Shown piece by piece: positions 26,489-34,672 of a DNA stretch of 60,138 nt. Below the pieces are notes generated by a model. That model made no database searches and was not told the DNA's origin. It was given only the letters and a program-made list of their open reading frames with translations. This stretch comes from RPQJ01 sp041910015. Its GTDB lineage: Bacteria > Pseudomonadota > Gammaproteobacteria > Steroidobacterales > Steroidobacteraceae. The stretch is from NCBI GenBank assembly GCA_041910015.1, contig JAYRRR010000110.1, forward strand, positions 1-60,138, read 5' to 3'. The stretch's first letter is position 1. Each line of letters begins with the position of its first letter. The position numbers and the translations under genes are program-made.

Positions 26489-28444
26489 TCACTCTGCCTC
26501 GGCCGCGGCGCCCGTTGCGGCGGCGTCGGCGGCGACGCCCTCGATGCCGGGCGTCACGACGCTCGCGAGGTTGCCCTTGGTCTCGAGCCAGTCACGCCGG
26601 TCCGACGCACGCTTCCTGGCGAGCATCATGTCCATGACCTGATCGGCGTGGTCCTGGGCGTCGACCGTGAGCAGCACGAGCCGGCGCGTCTCGGGCGCCA
26701 TGGTCGTCTCGCGCAACTGCAGCGGATTCATTTCGCCGAGGCCCTTGAAGCGCGTCACCGTCGGCTTCGCGCGGGGGTTCTCGGCACGGATGCGTTCGAG
26801 GATGCCGTTGCGCTCGGCGTCGTCGAGTGCGTAGGCGACCTGCTTGCCATGATCAATGCGGTAGAGCGGCGGCATCGCCACGTGGACGTGCCCCGCCAGC
26901 ACGAGCGGCCGGAAATGCCGCAGGAACAGCGCACAGAGCAGCGTCGCGATGTGCAGGCCGTCGGAGTCGGCGTCGGCGAGGATGCAGATCCTGGCGTAGC
27001 GCAGGTTCGAGATGTCGGCGGCACCGGGCTCGACGCCGATCGCGACCGTGATGTCGTGCACCTCCTGGGAGGACAGTACCTCGGCGGGCTCGACTTCCCA
27101 GGTGTTGAGGATCTTGCCGCGCAGCGGCATCACGGCCTGGAATTCCCGGTCGCGCGCCTGCTTGGCCGAGCCGCCCGCCGAATCGCCTTCGACGAGGAAC
27201 AGCTCCGCGCGCTTCGGGTCCTGGCTCGAGCAGTCGGCCAGCTTGCCCGGCAGCGCCGGGCCCGCGACCACGCGCTTGCGCGCCACCTTCTGGCTCGCCT
27301 TGAGTCGGGTCTGCGCGTTCATGATCGCGAGCTGCGCGATGCGCTCGCCCTGCTCGGGGTGCTGCGCGAGCCACAGGCCGAACTGGTCCTTGACGATGCC
27401 GGAGACGAACGCCGCCGGCTCACGCGAGGAGAGCCGCTCCTTGGTCTGGCCCGCGAACTGCGGGTCGCGCATCTTCATCGAGAGCACGTAGCTGGTGTCG
27501 TCCCAGACGTCCTCCGGTGCGAGCTTGAGGCCGCGCGGCAGGATGTTGCGGAACTCGCAAAACTCGCGCACGGCCTCGGTCAACCCGAGCCGGAAGCCGT
27601 TGACGTGCGTGCCGCCCTGGGCTGTCGGGATCAGGTTGACGTAGCTCTCCTCGAACCGCGTCGCGCCGTCGACGCGCCACACCACGGCCCAGTCGACGCC
27701 TTCCTGCTCCCCTTCGACCTTGCCCGTGAACGGCTCGTCCGGCAGGAACTCGCCCGTCGCCACCGACTCGCGCAGGTATTGCGCGAGGCCTTCGGTGTAG
27801 AGCCACTCCTCCTTCTCGCCGGTCTTCTCGTAATGGAAGCGCACGCGCAGACCCGGACACAGCACCGCCTTGGCCTTGAGCACGTGCTTGAGCTTCGTGG
27901 TCGCGAAGTCCGGTGCGTCGAAGAATGCAGGGTCGGGCCAGAAGCGCACCGTCGTGCCGGTGTTGCTCCTGCCCACGTCGCCCACGACCTCGAGCTTCGA
28001 ATGCACCTTCCCGTCCTTGAACGAGATGTTGTATTCCTTGCCGCCACGGCGCACCCAGCATTCGAGGTGCTTCGACAGCGCGTTGACAACCGACACGCCC
28101 ACGCCGTGCAGGCCGCCCGCGAACTTGTAGCCCGACTCGGCCGAGAACTTGCCGCCCGCGTGCAGCCGCGTGAGGATCAGCTCGACGCCACTCACCTTCT
28201 CCTTCGGATGGATGTCGACCGGCATGCCGCGGCCGTCGTCGACGACCTCGAGCGAACCGTCCTTGTAGACGGTCACGTCGATGCGGCTGCAGTGGCCGGC
28301 GAGCGCCTCGTCGACGCTGTTGTCGACGACCTCGTGCGCGAGATGGTTCGGCCGGCTCGTGTCGGTGTACATGCCCGGCCGGCGCCGGACGGGCTCGAGT
28401 CCGCTCAGGACTTCGATGTCTCGAGCGGTATAGGACTGGCTCAT
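26489..28444 (-). CDS. parE: DNA topoisomerase IV subunit B
   Basis: ATPase subunit of topoisomerase IV. The 651-residue protein shows the GHKL ATPase blocks (EVVDNSVDEAL, DDGRGMPV, GGLHGVGVSVVNALS) and the Toprim motifs EGDSAGGSAKQARD and DADSDG. It also has the C-terminal RFKGLGEMNPLQL block. The length and the absence of the roughly 170-residue GyrB insert identify ParE. Its stop overlaps or abuts the start of parC, so the two subunits are co-translated. A -10-like element lies at 28490-28495. Confidence 0.96.
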   Translation of the reverse strand: MSQSYTARDIEVLSGLEPVRRRPGMYTDTSRPNHLAHEVVDNSVDEALAGHCSRIDVTVYKDGSLEVVDDGRGMPVDIHPKEKVSGVELILTRLHAGGKFSAESGYKFAGGLHGVGVSVVNALSKHLECWVRRGGKEYNISFKDGKVHSKLEVVGDVGRSNTGTTVRFWPDPAFFDAPDFATTKLKHVLKAKAVLCPGLRVRFHYEKTGEKEEWLYTEGLAQYLRESVATGEFLPDEPFTGKVEGEQEGVDWAVVWRVDGATRFEESYVNLIPTAQGGTHVNGFRLGLTEAVREFCEFRNILPRGLKLAPEDVWDDTSYVLSMKMRDPQFAGQTKERLSSREPAAFVSGIVKDQFGLWLAQHPEQGERIAQLAIMNAQTRLKASQKVARKRVVAGPALPGKLADCSSQDPKRAELFLVEGDSAGGSAKQARDREFQAVMPLRGKILNTWEVEPAEVLSSQEVHDITVAIGVEPGAADISNLRYARICILADADSDGLHIATLLCALFLRHFRPLVLAGHVHVAMPPLYRIDHGKQVAYALDDAERNGILERIRAENPRAKPTVTRFKGLGEMNPLQLRETTMAPETRRLVLLTVDAQDHADQVMDMMLARKRASDRRDWLETKGNLASVVTPGIEGVAADAAATGAAAEAE

Positions 28445-28489
28445 GCGTGGATCGGTCCCCGGCTCGTTTGGGGTTCAAAAAGCGCGCGC

Positions 28490-28495
28490 ATAGTA
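28490..28495 (-). promoter_or_regulatory. Putative -10 element for parE-parC
   Basis: The minus strand reads TACTAT (five of six consensus matches) 46 bases before the parE ATG, in the 73-base gap after the epimerase gene. The nearest -35-like hexamer, CTGACG, is about 20 bases upstream, a suboptimal spacing. An own promoter is plausible because parE-parC are functionally unrelated to the D-amino-acid genes upstream. Confidence 0.3.
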
Positions 28496-28517
28496 GCAGA
28501 GCACGCCCACGCTCGCG

Positions 28518-29501
28518 TCAGCCCCAGAGCTCCGGCGACGGCGGGTGCATGCGGCCCGCTTCGTAGTGGATCGCGTGCGGGCGGTCGCGACGCTGCAGCA
28601 GTGGCCCGTCGAGATCGACGTGGCGGCAACGCTGCGCGATGAGGAACGCCGGCGCCATCGCCAGCGAAGTGCCGCACATGTTGCCGACCATGAGACCGAA
28701 CCCGAGCCGCTCCGCCTCGTGGCACAGCGCGAACGCCTCGGTGAGGCCCCCACACTTGTCCAGCTTCACGTTGGCGAACTGGTAGCGGCCCCGCAGCGCC
28801 GCGAGCGATGCACGGTCCGTGCAGGACTCGTCCGCGGCGAGCGGCACGACCGGGGCCAGGCCGTCGAGTTCCCCGTCCAGACCGCGCGCCAGCGGCTGCT
28901 CGATCAGCTCGACGCCGAGATCGCGCAGCGGCGGCATGAGCCGCTCGAGCAGCCCGCGCGTCCAGGACTGGTTGGCGTCGACGAGAAGCGGCACGTGCGG
29001 CTGCACCTCGCGCACGACACGCACGAGATCAACGTGCCGCTCGGCGTCGACCTTGAGCTTGAGCCGGGGCAGGCCGCGCGCGGCTTCGGCCTTGCGGCGC
29101 ACGTCCGTGACGTCGCCGAGGCCGATCGTGAACGCCGTGGTCACGGGCCGGGGCCTGGGCAGCCCGGCGGCCCGCCAGACCGGCACGCCGGATTGCCTGG
29201 CACGCAGGTCCCAGAGCGCGCAGTCGAGCGCGTTGCGTGCGCCGCCGGCCGGCAGCAGTGAAGCAAGCTCCTCGCCCGTGACGCCCGCGTGCAGTTGCGA
29301 TTGCACCGTCTGCAACTGCTCCGTCATGGTCTGCGGCGTCTCGCCGTCATAATCGACGCCCGCGGCCTCGCCCCGGCCATGCTGCCCGTCCATGGCCGTC
29401 AGGCGCACGACGATCACGGGCACGTGAGTGATGCAGTCGCGGGCCGTGGCGAACGGTTCGACGAGTTCCCAGTGTTCGATCGCCGTCTCGAGCCGCATCA
29501 T
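28518..29501 (-). CDS. Enolase-superfamily racemase/epimerase (DgcA-like N-acyl-amino-acid racemase or dipeptide epimerase)
   Basis: Predicted divalent-metal-dependent racemase/epimerase of the muconate-lactonising-enzyme subgroup, 327 residues. The acid/base lysines are K148 and K150 (LKLKVD) and K247 (VKLDKCGG). The metal ligands are D175, E201 and D224. This layout fits L-Ala-D/L-Glu epimerases and the N-acetyl-D-glutamate racemase DgcA. It directly follows a DgcN-like gene, which favours the D-glutamate route, but sequence alone does not separate the two. The start ATG at 29501 overlaps the stop of the upstream gene (ATGATG); the second ATG is also usable. Confidence 0.85.
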   Translation of the reverse strand: MMRLETAIEHWELVEPFATARDCITHVPVIVVRLTAMDGQHGRGEAAGVDYDGETPQTMTEQLQTVQSQLHAGVTGEELASLLPAGGARNALDCALWDLRARQSGVPVWRAAGLPRPRPVTTAFTIGLGDVTDVRRKAEAARGLPRLKLKVDAERHVDLVRVVREVQPHVPLLVDANQSWTRGLLERLMPPLRDLGVELIEQPLARGLDGELDGLAPVVPLAADESCTDRASLAALRGRYQFANVKLDKCGGLTEAFALCHEAERLGFGLMVGNMCGTSLAMAPAFLIAQRCRHVDLDGPLLQRRDRPHAIHYEAGRMHPPSPELWG

Positions 29502-30499
29502 GTGGCGAGCAGGGCGGCCGCGATCCGCTCGACCCCGCCGCGCATCGGGTCGCAGACGGGCAACCGCAGGTCGCGCTCGAGCCGCTCGCGGTACACGGTC
29601 CAGCGGGCGTCGTCGAGCGACGACGAGTTGACCGCGATGCCGACGCAGCGGATCGCGGGATTCGTCAACCGCCCGGCCTGGAGATAGACGTCGATCGCCT
29701 CGGCCAGCGGCGGAATCGGGTAATCCGGATATTCCTCGATCGTCGTGCGCTCCGGCGCGTGGCACAGCACGATCGCGTCCGGCTGGGAGCCGTGCAGCAG
29801 CCCCAGCGTCACGGCGGCATAGGCCGGATGGAACAACGAGCCCTGGCCCTCGATGACGTCCCAGTGCGCGGCATCGGCATCGGGCGAGAGCGCCTCGGCC
29901 GCGCCCGCGAGGAAGTCCGCGACGATGGCGTCCATGCCGATGCCGCCGCCGGCGATGAGGATGCCGGTCTGCCCCGTGGCACGAAACGTCGCGTCGGCGC
30001 CACGCGCCTGCAACGCGCGGGTGAGCGCGAGTGCCGTGTACTTCTTGCCCAGCGCGCAGTCCGTGCCCACCGTCAGCACGCGCCTGCCGCTGCGCTTGCG
30101 GCCCGTCGCCACGGGATAGGCTCGGGTCGGATGACGCACGTCGACGAGACGCGAGCGCGTCGCCGCACGCACCAGTCGCGGCAGCATCGCGAGCCGTGTG
30201 TGCAGGCCGCTCACGACGTCGAGACCGGCATCGAGTGCCGCGACGAGATCGTCCTGCCAGTGCGCTGGCAAGGCGCCGCCGGCCGGGGCCACGCCGATGA
30301 CAATCGAGCCGGCACCTCGCGCCGCCGCGGCCGCCGGGTCGAGCGGCGGCAAGCCGAGCGACACGGTGGCCTCGGGCCGCGACCATTCGCCGACGACGTC
30401 GACGGGGCACCAGTCGCGCAGCCCGAACGCGGTCTTGGCGTCGGAGGGCAGCGTGACGTCGCCGAGATACAGCAGGTAGGGCTTGCGCAGTTCCAGCAT
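29498..30499 (-). CDS. DUF1611 family protein, DgcN-like (putative D-glutamate N-acetyltransferase)
   Basis: The 333-residue product matches the DUF1611 family, whose member DgcN acetylates D-glutamate so that DgcA can racemise it. The N-terminal half is a Rossmann-like domain. The C-terminal half begins with a P-loop-like motif GTDCALGKK (145-153) and includes ATGQTGILIAGGG, EGQGSLFHP and AVNSSSLD. The start is the ATG at 30499, three bases after the D-aminoacylase stop. Its stop overlaps the racemase start. The function is inferred from family and neighbours. Confidence 0.8.
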   Translation of the reverse strand: MLELRKPYLLYLGDVTLPSDAKTAFGLRDWCPVDVVGEWSRPEATVSLGLPPLDPAAAAARGAGSIVIGVAPAGGALPAHWQDDLVAALDAGLDVVSGLHTRLAMLPRLVRAATRSRLVDVRHPTRAYPVATGRKRSGRRVLTVGTDCALGKKYTALALTRALQARGADATFRATGQTGILIAGGGIGMDAIVADFLAGAAEALSPDADAAHWDVIEGQGSLFHPAYAAVTLGLLHGSQPDAIVLCHAPERTTIEEYPDYPIPPLAEAIDVYLQAGRLTNPAIRCVGIAVNSSSLDDARWTVYRERLERDLRLPVCDPMRGGVERIAAALLAT

Positions 30500-30502
30500 G
30501 AT

Positions 30503-32026
30503 TCAGCGCCCGCGCCGGCTCCTGCGCAGCACGCGGCCCGGATGTGCGCCGGTCACCGTCGCATCGCGCAAGACCCATTCGCCCGACACCATCACGGCAT
30601 CGATGCCGCTCGGCGCCGCCTGCGGCTGCTCGACAGTCGACCGGTCGAGGACCGTCGCCGGATCGAACAGCACGAGATCGGCCACGCTGCCGCGCTCGAT
30701 GCGACCGCGGTCGTCGAGACCGAGCTGACGCGCCGGCAGCCCCGTCATCTTGTGGATCGCCGTCTCGAGCGGCAGCAGCTTCAGCTCGCGCACGTAGCGT
30801 CCGAGGACGCGTGGAAACGCCCCCGCGCCGCGTGGGTGCGCGCCGTGCAGCGTTCCGTCGCTGCTGAACATGATGTCGGGCTGGACGATGAACCAGCGCA
30901 GGTCCGCCTCGTTCATCGACGTGACCAGCACGACCTCCCGGGACTCGCCGGAATCGTCTTCCCCAGACGTTTCCCGGACGATGCGCATGTACGCCTCGAC
31001 CGGCGTGACGGCCCAGGCCCGCGCCACCTCGTCGAGCGTCTTCCCGGCCAGCTCCGGCTGCGGCACGTACTTGCCGAGCCTCACTGCGGACGGCCCGCCG
31101 TTGTCGGCGATGGCGCGCCCGACCTTGGCCGCGTTGAACCAGTCACGGTCCGGCACGATCACGCGGATCGTCGAATGCCAGAACGTGTACGGATACACGT
31201 CGGCCTTCAGGTCGACGCCTTCGCGCCTCGCCCGCTCGAACAGGGCCGGCATGCGCGTCGCCGCCGTGTTCCACACCGGCGTCGACCCGAGCTTGATGTG
31301 CGTGATCTGCACGGGGATGCGCGCCTCGCGCCCGATCCGCAGCACTTCGTCGAACGACGCGTAAACCTCGTTGGCCTCGTCGCGGACGTGACTCTGGTAG
31401 AAGCCGCCCGCGGCCGCGGCGACGCGCGCAAGCGCGACGACCTCGTCAGTCGTGGCGAAATGCGCCGCCTCGTACTCGAGACCGGTCGACAGACCGAACG
31501 CGCCGGCCGCGAGTTCGGCCGCGAGCAGCGGCTCCATGCGCTCGACCTCGGCCGGCGTCGCCGCGCGGTACAGGTCCTTGCCGAGCACTCGTTCGCGGAT
31601 GGTCGCATGCCCCACCATGCTCGCGACATTGACCGCCGGCGGTGTGCGTTCGAGACGCCCGAGCCAGTCCGCCAGCGGGTAGTCGGACTCGCCGTCCTGC
31701 CCGACGAGAATGGTGGTGACGCCCTGGCGCGTGAGCGTGGCCGCGTCGAGGTCGTCGAGCAGCCCGCCTCCGCCGTGGCTGTGCACGTCGATGAAGCCGG
31801 GCGCGAGCGCCAGGCCGTGCGCATCGTGCACCGCTTCCCCGGGCCCGGCGTCGATGTGCGGCGCGACCTCGGCGATCCGCGACCCGCGGACGCGCACGTC
31901 GCCGGCACGAGACACTCCACCAGTGCCGTCGTAGATCACGGCGTTGCGAATCAGGATGTCGGCGGCGTGTGTCGGATACGCGGCCAGCGCGAGGCCGAGC
32001 AGCGAGAGACGAACGAGGTTGCGCAT
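30503..32026 (-). CDS. Exported N-acyl-D-amino-acid deacylase (D-aminoacylase family amidohydrolase)
   Basis: Predicted metal-dependent amidohydrolase that releases D-amino acids from N-acyl-D-amino acids. The 507-residue protein begins with a signal peptide (about 1-21, cleavage near THAA), so a periplasmic location is inferred. GFIDVHSH carries the metal ligands H82 and H84. The TIM barrel continues with SHVRDEANEVYASFDEVL, ITHIKLGS, FSSDGTLHGAHPRG and a C-terminal beta domain (GSVADLVLFDP). It is the first gene of the operon with the DgcN-like and racemase genes. Acyl and side-chain specificity cannot be read from sequence. Confidence 0.88.
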   Translation of the reverse strand: MRNLVRLSLLGLALAAYPTHAADILIRNAVIYDGTGGVSRAGDVRVRGSRIAEVAPHIDAGPGEAVHDAHGLALAPGFIDVHSHGGGGLLDDLDAATLTRQGVTTILVGQDGESDYPLADWLGRLERTPPAVNVASMVGHATIRERVLGKDLYRAATPAEVERMEPLLAAELAAGAFGLSTGLEYEAAHFATTDEVVALARVAAAAGGFYQSHVRDEANEVYASFDEVLRIGREARIPVQITHIKLGSTPVWNTAATRMPALFERARREGVDLKADVYPYTFWHSTIRVIVPDRDWFNAAKVGRAIADNGGPSAVRLGKYVPQPELAGKTLDEVARAWAVTPVEAYMRIVRETSGEDDSGESREVVLVTSMNEADLRWFIVQPDIMFSSDGTLHGAHPRGAGAFPRVLGRYVRELKLLPLETAIHKMTGLPARQLGLDDRGRIERGSVADLVLFDPATVLDRSTVEQPQAAPSGIDAVMVSGEWVLRDATVTGAHPGRVLRRSRRGR

Positions 32027-32039
32027 GACGCTGCGCAGT

Positions 32040-32663
32040 CTATGCCAGATCGGCCACCAGCGCCGCGCGCACGGCCTCGGTCACGGGCTCGGCCGCATGA
32101 CGGTAATTGTCGTGATCCACGCCGACACCGATGGCAGCGCCTCCCTTGGCCGCCACCACCATGGCCGACGTCAGGTCGAACCGCAGGAAGTGCACCGACG
32201 AGGTCTTTGCCTCGTTCTCGCGGTCCAGGTCCTCGTCCGCGACGGCGTAGACGCGGTCATGGCCCGCGACCCGCACCCAGCAACGGTCCTCGACGCCCTT
32301 GAGCCCGGCGAGTGCATCGCGGCGCACGTCCGGATCCGGGTATTCGAGCATGAACGTCGCCTTCCAGTTGCTCCCGTCCGGGATCAGCGGATTGTAGGCG
32401 CCGAGTTCGTCGACGATGCCCGCGGCCTCGAAGATGCGCTCGATGCGCAGCATCTCCTGCACCTGGTACTGCACCGTCAGCCGGTCCTCGAAGCAGAAGG
32501 TCGCGTTGGGGCCCACGGCCAGCGTCCGGCGCTTCTTGTGCGCGATCACGCTCGGGCGGAATTGCGGTCGGCGCTGCGCATACTGCTCGAGGCTGAAGAG
32601 GTCTTCGGGCCGCAGCTTGCGGTGACCGGGGGGCTGCGCGCCGTCGAGGTCGGTGGCATTCAT
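32040..32663 (-). CDS. DUF3501 family protein
   Basis: A 207-residue soluble protein of unknown function. The family regularly lies next to rubrerythrin and a GlpC-like Fe-S protein, as here, so a role in peroxide or redox stress is inferred from context only. Recognisable family blocks are LFSLEQYAQRRPQFRP near 22-37, FEDRLTVQYQVQEMLRIERIF near 58-78, and MLEYPDPDVRRDAL. No signal peptide, membrane segment or cysteine cluster is seen. It starts 15 bases after the Fe-S gene and ends the operon. Confidence 0.85.
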   Translation of the reverse strand: MNATDLDGAQPPGHRKLRPEDLFSLEQYAQRRPQFRPSVIAHKKRRTLAVGPNATFCFEDRLTVQYQVQEMLRIERIFEAAGIVDELGAYNPLIPDGSNWKATFMLEYPDPDVRRDALAGLKGVEDRCWVRVAGHDRVYAVADEDLDRENEAKTSSVHFLRFDLTSAMVVAAKGGAAIGVGVDHDNYRHAAEPVTEAVRAALVADLA

Positions 32664-32678
32664 GACCGTGTCGTCCGT

Positions 32679-34052
32679 TCAGAGACCGTAGGCGATGCGC
32701 AGCAGCGTGATCGGGTGCGTCGGCGGTTTCGCGTCGGCGCCGAGACCCGACTCGATCTGGTGACCCGCCATGGGGCAGTCGCTGGCGTAATGGTCCGGCG
32801 CGGCGTTCTTCACCTTGCCGAAGACGGGACGGCCGATCCTCATCGACGCGTCGCGATATTCCTTCTTCACACCGTAGGTGCCGTCGTGGCCCGAGCAGCG
32901 CTCGATCGACTCTAATTCGGTACCCGGTACCAATTTCAGCACGTCGCGCGTCTTGAGGCCGAGGTTCTGCACACGCAGGTGGCAGGGCACGTGATAGCTC
33001 ACCTTGCCGAGCCCTCGGGCGAAGTCCGTGCGCAGCAGCCCCGCCGCATGTCGCAGCGCGAGGTATTCGAACGGGTCGAACATGGCCGCCGCGACCTTCG
33101 CGACGGTCTCGTCCTCCGGAAACAGCAGCGGAAGCTCCTGCTTGAACATCAGCGCGCACGACGGGACCGGCGCCACGAGGTCGTGGCCCTGCTCCACCAT
33201 CGCGGCCAGCGCCGGGACGTTCACGTCCTTCGCCCGCTCTATGGACTCGAGGTCGCCGAGTTCGAGCTTTGGCATGCCGCAGCACCTCTCCTGCGGCACG
33301 AGCGTCACCGGGACGCCGTTGTGACGGAACACGGCAGCGAGGTCGGCGACGATGTCGGGCTCGTTGCGGTTGCAGTAGCAGGTGACGAAGATCGCGATGC
33401 GGCCTCGCGTCTTCGCCGTCGCCTGCGCCTCCGTCGCGTCGACGCGATGGCCGCGCGCGACCCGGGCGCGACCGGACGTGCTGTGATAGCGCGGCAGCGG
33501 CGCCTGCCGATGCACGCCGAGCGTCTTTTCGAGCATCTGTCGGCCGAACGCGGTGTCGTTGACCTTGTTGACGACCTGCGCCACGACCGGGATGCCGGCG
33601 ATCCGCCCGACGAGATCGGTCGAGCTCAGCAGCGTGTCGCGCAGCCGCGTCCCGCCCTGGCGGAACCTGAACGCCTTGGCGCGCAGCATCAGGTGTGGAA
33701 AGTCGATGTTCCACGGGTGCGGCGGCACGTATGGGCATTTCGACATGTAGCACATGTCGCAGAGATAGCAGTGGTCGGCGACCTGCCAGAACACCTTGCG
33801 ATCGACGCCGTCGAGTTCGCCGGTGGGTGAGGCGTCGATCGCATCGAACAGCAGCGGAAAGGCATTGCAGAGGCTGAAGCAGCGGCGACAGCCGTGGCAC
33901 AGCTCGTAGACGCGCCCGAGTTCGTGCACGAGCGCCGTCTCGTCGTGAAACTCCGGGCTGCGCCACGCGACCGGGTGTCGCGTCGGCCGTGCGAGACTGC
34001 CCTCGCGCGCTCCCGAGCCCGGGGACGGGGTGGCGGTGGTTTCGTCCGTCAT
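32679..34052 (-). CDS. GlpC/heterodisulfide-reductase-like Fe-S oxidoreductase
   Basis: A 457-residue soluble electron-transfer protein. Two 4Fe-4S motifs are visible: C52-x2-C55-x2-C58-x3-C62 and C95-x2-C98-x2-C101 followed by C106-P. They are followed by two CCG-type domains: the first has FVTCYC plus CCGMP, while the second has HVPCH and a CSGHDGTYG in which Ser replaces the second Cys. The family includes GlpC and HdrD-type subunits. Here no flavin dehydrogenase partner is adjacent; the neighbours are rubrerythrin and DUF3501, suggesting electron supply to a peroxide-reducing system (inference). The ATG at 34052 is chosen; the frame continues upstream into the rubrerythrin gene without similarity. 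Confidence 0.87.
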   Translation of the reverse strand: MTDETTATPSPGSGAREGSLARPTRHPVAWRSPEFHDETALVHELGRVYELCHGCRRCFSLCNAFPLLFDAIDASPTGELDGVDRKVFWQVADHCYLCDMCYMSKCPYVPPHPWNIDFPHLMLRAKAFRFRQGGTRLRDTLLSSTDLVGRIAGIPVVAQVVNKVNDTAFGRQMLEKTLGVHRQAPLPRYHSTSGRARVARGHRVDATEAQATAKTRGRIAIFVTCYCNRNEPDIVADLAAVFRHNGVPVTLVPQERCCGMPKLELGDLESIERAKDVNVPALAAMVEQGHDLVAPVPSCALMFKQELPLLFPEDETVAKVAAAMFDPFEYLALRHAAGLLRTDFARGLGKVSYHVPCHLRVQNLGLKTRDVLKLVPGTELESIERCSGHDGTYGVKKEYRDASMRIGRPVFGKVKNAAPDHYASDCPMAGHQIESGLGADAKPPTHPITLLRIAYGL

Positions 34053-34101
34053 GGCGTGGCTCCCGTGCACGACTCGACCGGGCCGCCCCGCCGGGCAACA
34101 A

Positions 34102-34122
34102 GGGGTGGATCGGGGCCACCCC
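34102..34122. repeat. Hairpin in the rubrerythrin to Fe-S gene spacer
   Basis: GGGGTGG (34102-34108) and CCACCCC (34116-34122) form a seven-pair GC-rich stem with a seven-base loop. The minus-strand transcript continues TTGTTG after it. It lies in the 115-base gap between the rubrerythrin stop and the Fe-S gene start, so it could act as a partial terminator or an mRNA-stabilising stem that sets different expression levels. Confidence 0.4.
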
Positions 34123-34167
34123 CTTGCCCCGGCGCAGCGTCTGCCTCGACGACCGCTGGCAATGCGG

Positions 34168-34581
34168 TCAAAGCGTGTCGAGCGCCTTCTGGAAGCGATT
34201 GGCGTGCGAGCGCTCGGCCTTGGCGAGCGTCTCGAACCAGTCGGCGATCTCCTCGAAACCCTCGTCGCGTGCGGTCCGGGCCATGCCGGGATACATGTCG
34301 GTGTACTCGTGTGTTTCGCCCGCGATCGCTGCCTTGAGGTTGTTCGAGGTCGAACCGATCGGCAGACCCGTCGCGGGATCCCCGACGGCTTCCAGGTACT
34401 CGAGGTGCCCATGCGCATGGCCCGTTTCGCCCTCGGCAGTCGAGCGGAACACGGCGGCGACGTCGTTGAAACCCTCGACGTCCGCCTTCTGCGCGAAATA
34501 CAGGTAGCGGCGATTGGCTTGCGACTCGCCAGCAAAGGCGGTTTTCAGGTTGGATTCGGTCTGCGTTCCCTGCAGGGACAT
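34168..34581 (-). CDS. Rubrerythrin-type diiron protein without a rubredoxin domain
   Basis: Predicted ferritin-like diiron peroxidase that reduces hydrogen peroxide. The 137-residue four-helix protein shows the paired carboxylate/His helices: AGESQANRRYLYFAQKA, EGETGHAHGHLEYL, AGETHEYTDMYPGMA and KAERSHANRF. The C-terminal rubredoxin (CxxC) domain of classical rubrerythrin is missing, so reducing power must come from another protein; the adjacent Fe-S protein is a candidate. The ATG at 34581 is chosen because a strong ribosome binding site precedes it; the frame runs on upstream into the promoter region. Confidence 0.92.
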   Translation of the reverse strand: MSLQGTQTESNLKTAFAGESQANRRYLYFAQKADVEGFNDVAAVFRSTAEGETGHAHGHLEYLEAVGDPATGLPIGSTSNNLKAAIAGETHEYTDMYPGMARTARDEGFEEIADWFETLAKAERSHANRFQKALDTL

Positions 34582-34588
34582 GGCTTTA

Positions 34589-34594
34589 CCCTCC
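34589..34594 (-). promoter_or_regulatory. Ribosome binding site that fixes the rubrerythrin start
   Basis: GGAGGG on the minus strand lies seven bases before the ATG at 34581. It is one of the strongest Shine-Dalgarno matches in the window and argues against the longer upstream start near 34644. Confidence 0.75.
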
Positions 34595-34618
34595 ACTCTG
34601 CGTTGCGTCGTTGTCAAA

Positions 34619-34634
34619 ACGCGTGGACACGCGT
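34619..34634. promoter_or_regulatory. 16-bp perfect dyad in the rubrerythrin leader (operator candidate)
   Basis: ACGCGTG-GA-CACGCGT is a perfect inverted repeat. Only two bases separate the arms, so a DNA-binding dimer site is more likely than an RNA hairpin. It begins a few bases downstream of the predicted transcription start of the rubrerythrin operon. Confidence 0.5.
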
Positions 34635-34643
34635 CGTCAGCCA

Positions 34644-34672
34644 CTTCTAGACCAAGTCTAAGCGCACGTCAA
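34644..34672 (-). promoter_or_regulatory. Putative rubrerythrin operon promoter overlapped by a dyad
   Basis: On the minus strand TTGACG (34672-34667, five of six matches) and TAGAAG (34649-34644, four of six) are 17 bases apart. The perfect inverted repeat TAGAC-TTG-GTCTA (34660-34648) fills the spacer and overlaps the -10 element, a typical place for a repressor or a MerR/Rrf2-type regulator. Predicted transcription starts near 34636, giving a leader of about 55 bases. Confidence 0.5.

Noticed and set aside
24777..28642. Two long plus-strand frames (621 and 664 codons) opposite parC and parE
   Set aside because: Shadow frames of topoisomerase IV genes with no start signals or similarity.
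29759..32302. 847-codon plus-strand open frame
   Set aside because: Antisense to the DgcN-like and D-aminoacylase genes; Arg/His-rich composition typical of a shadow frame.
34612..34617. TTGACA on the minus strand in the rubrerythrin leader
   Set aside because: The -10 position would fall on the ribosome binding site GGAGGG; the upstream TTGACG/TAGAAG pair fits better.
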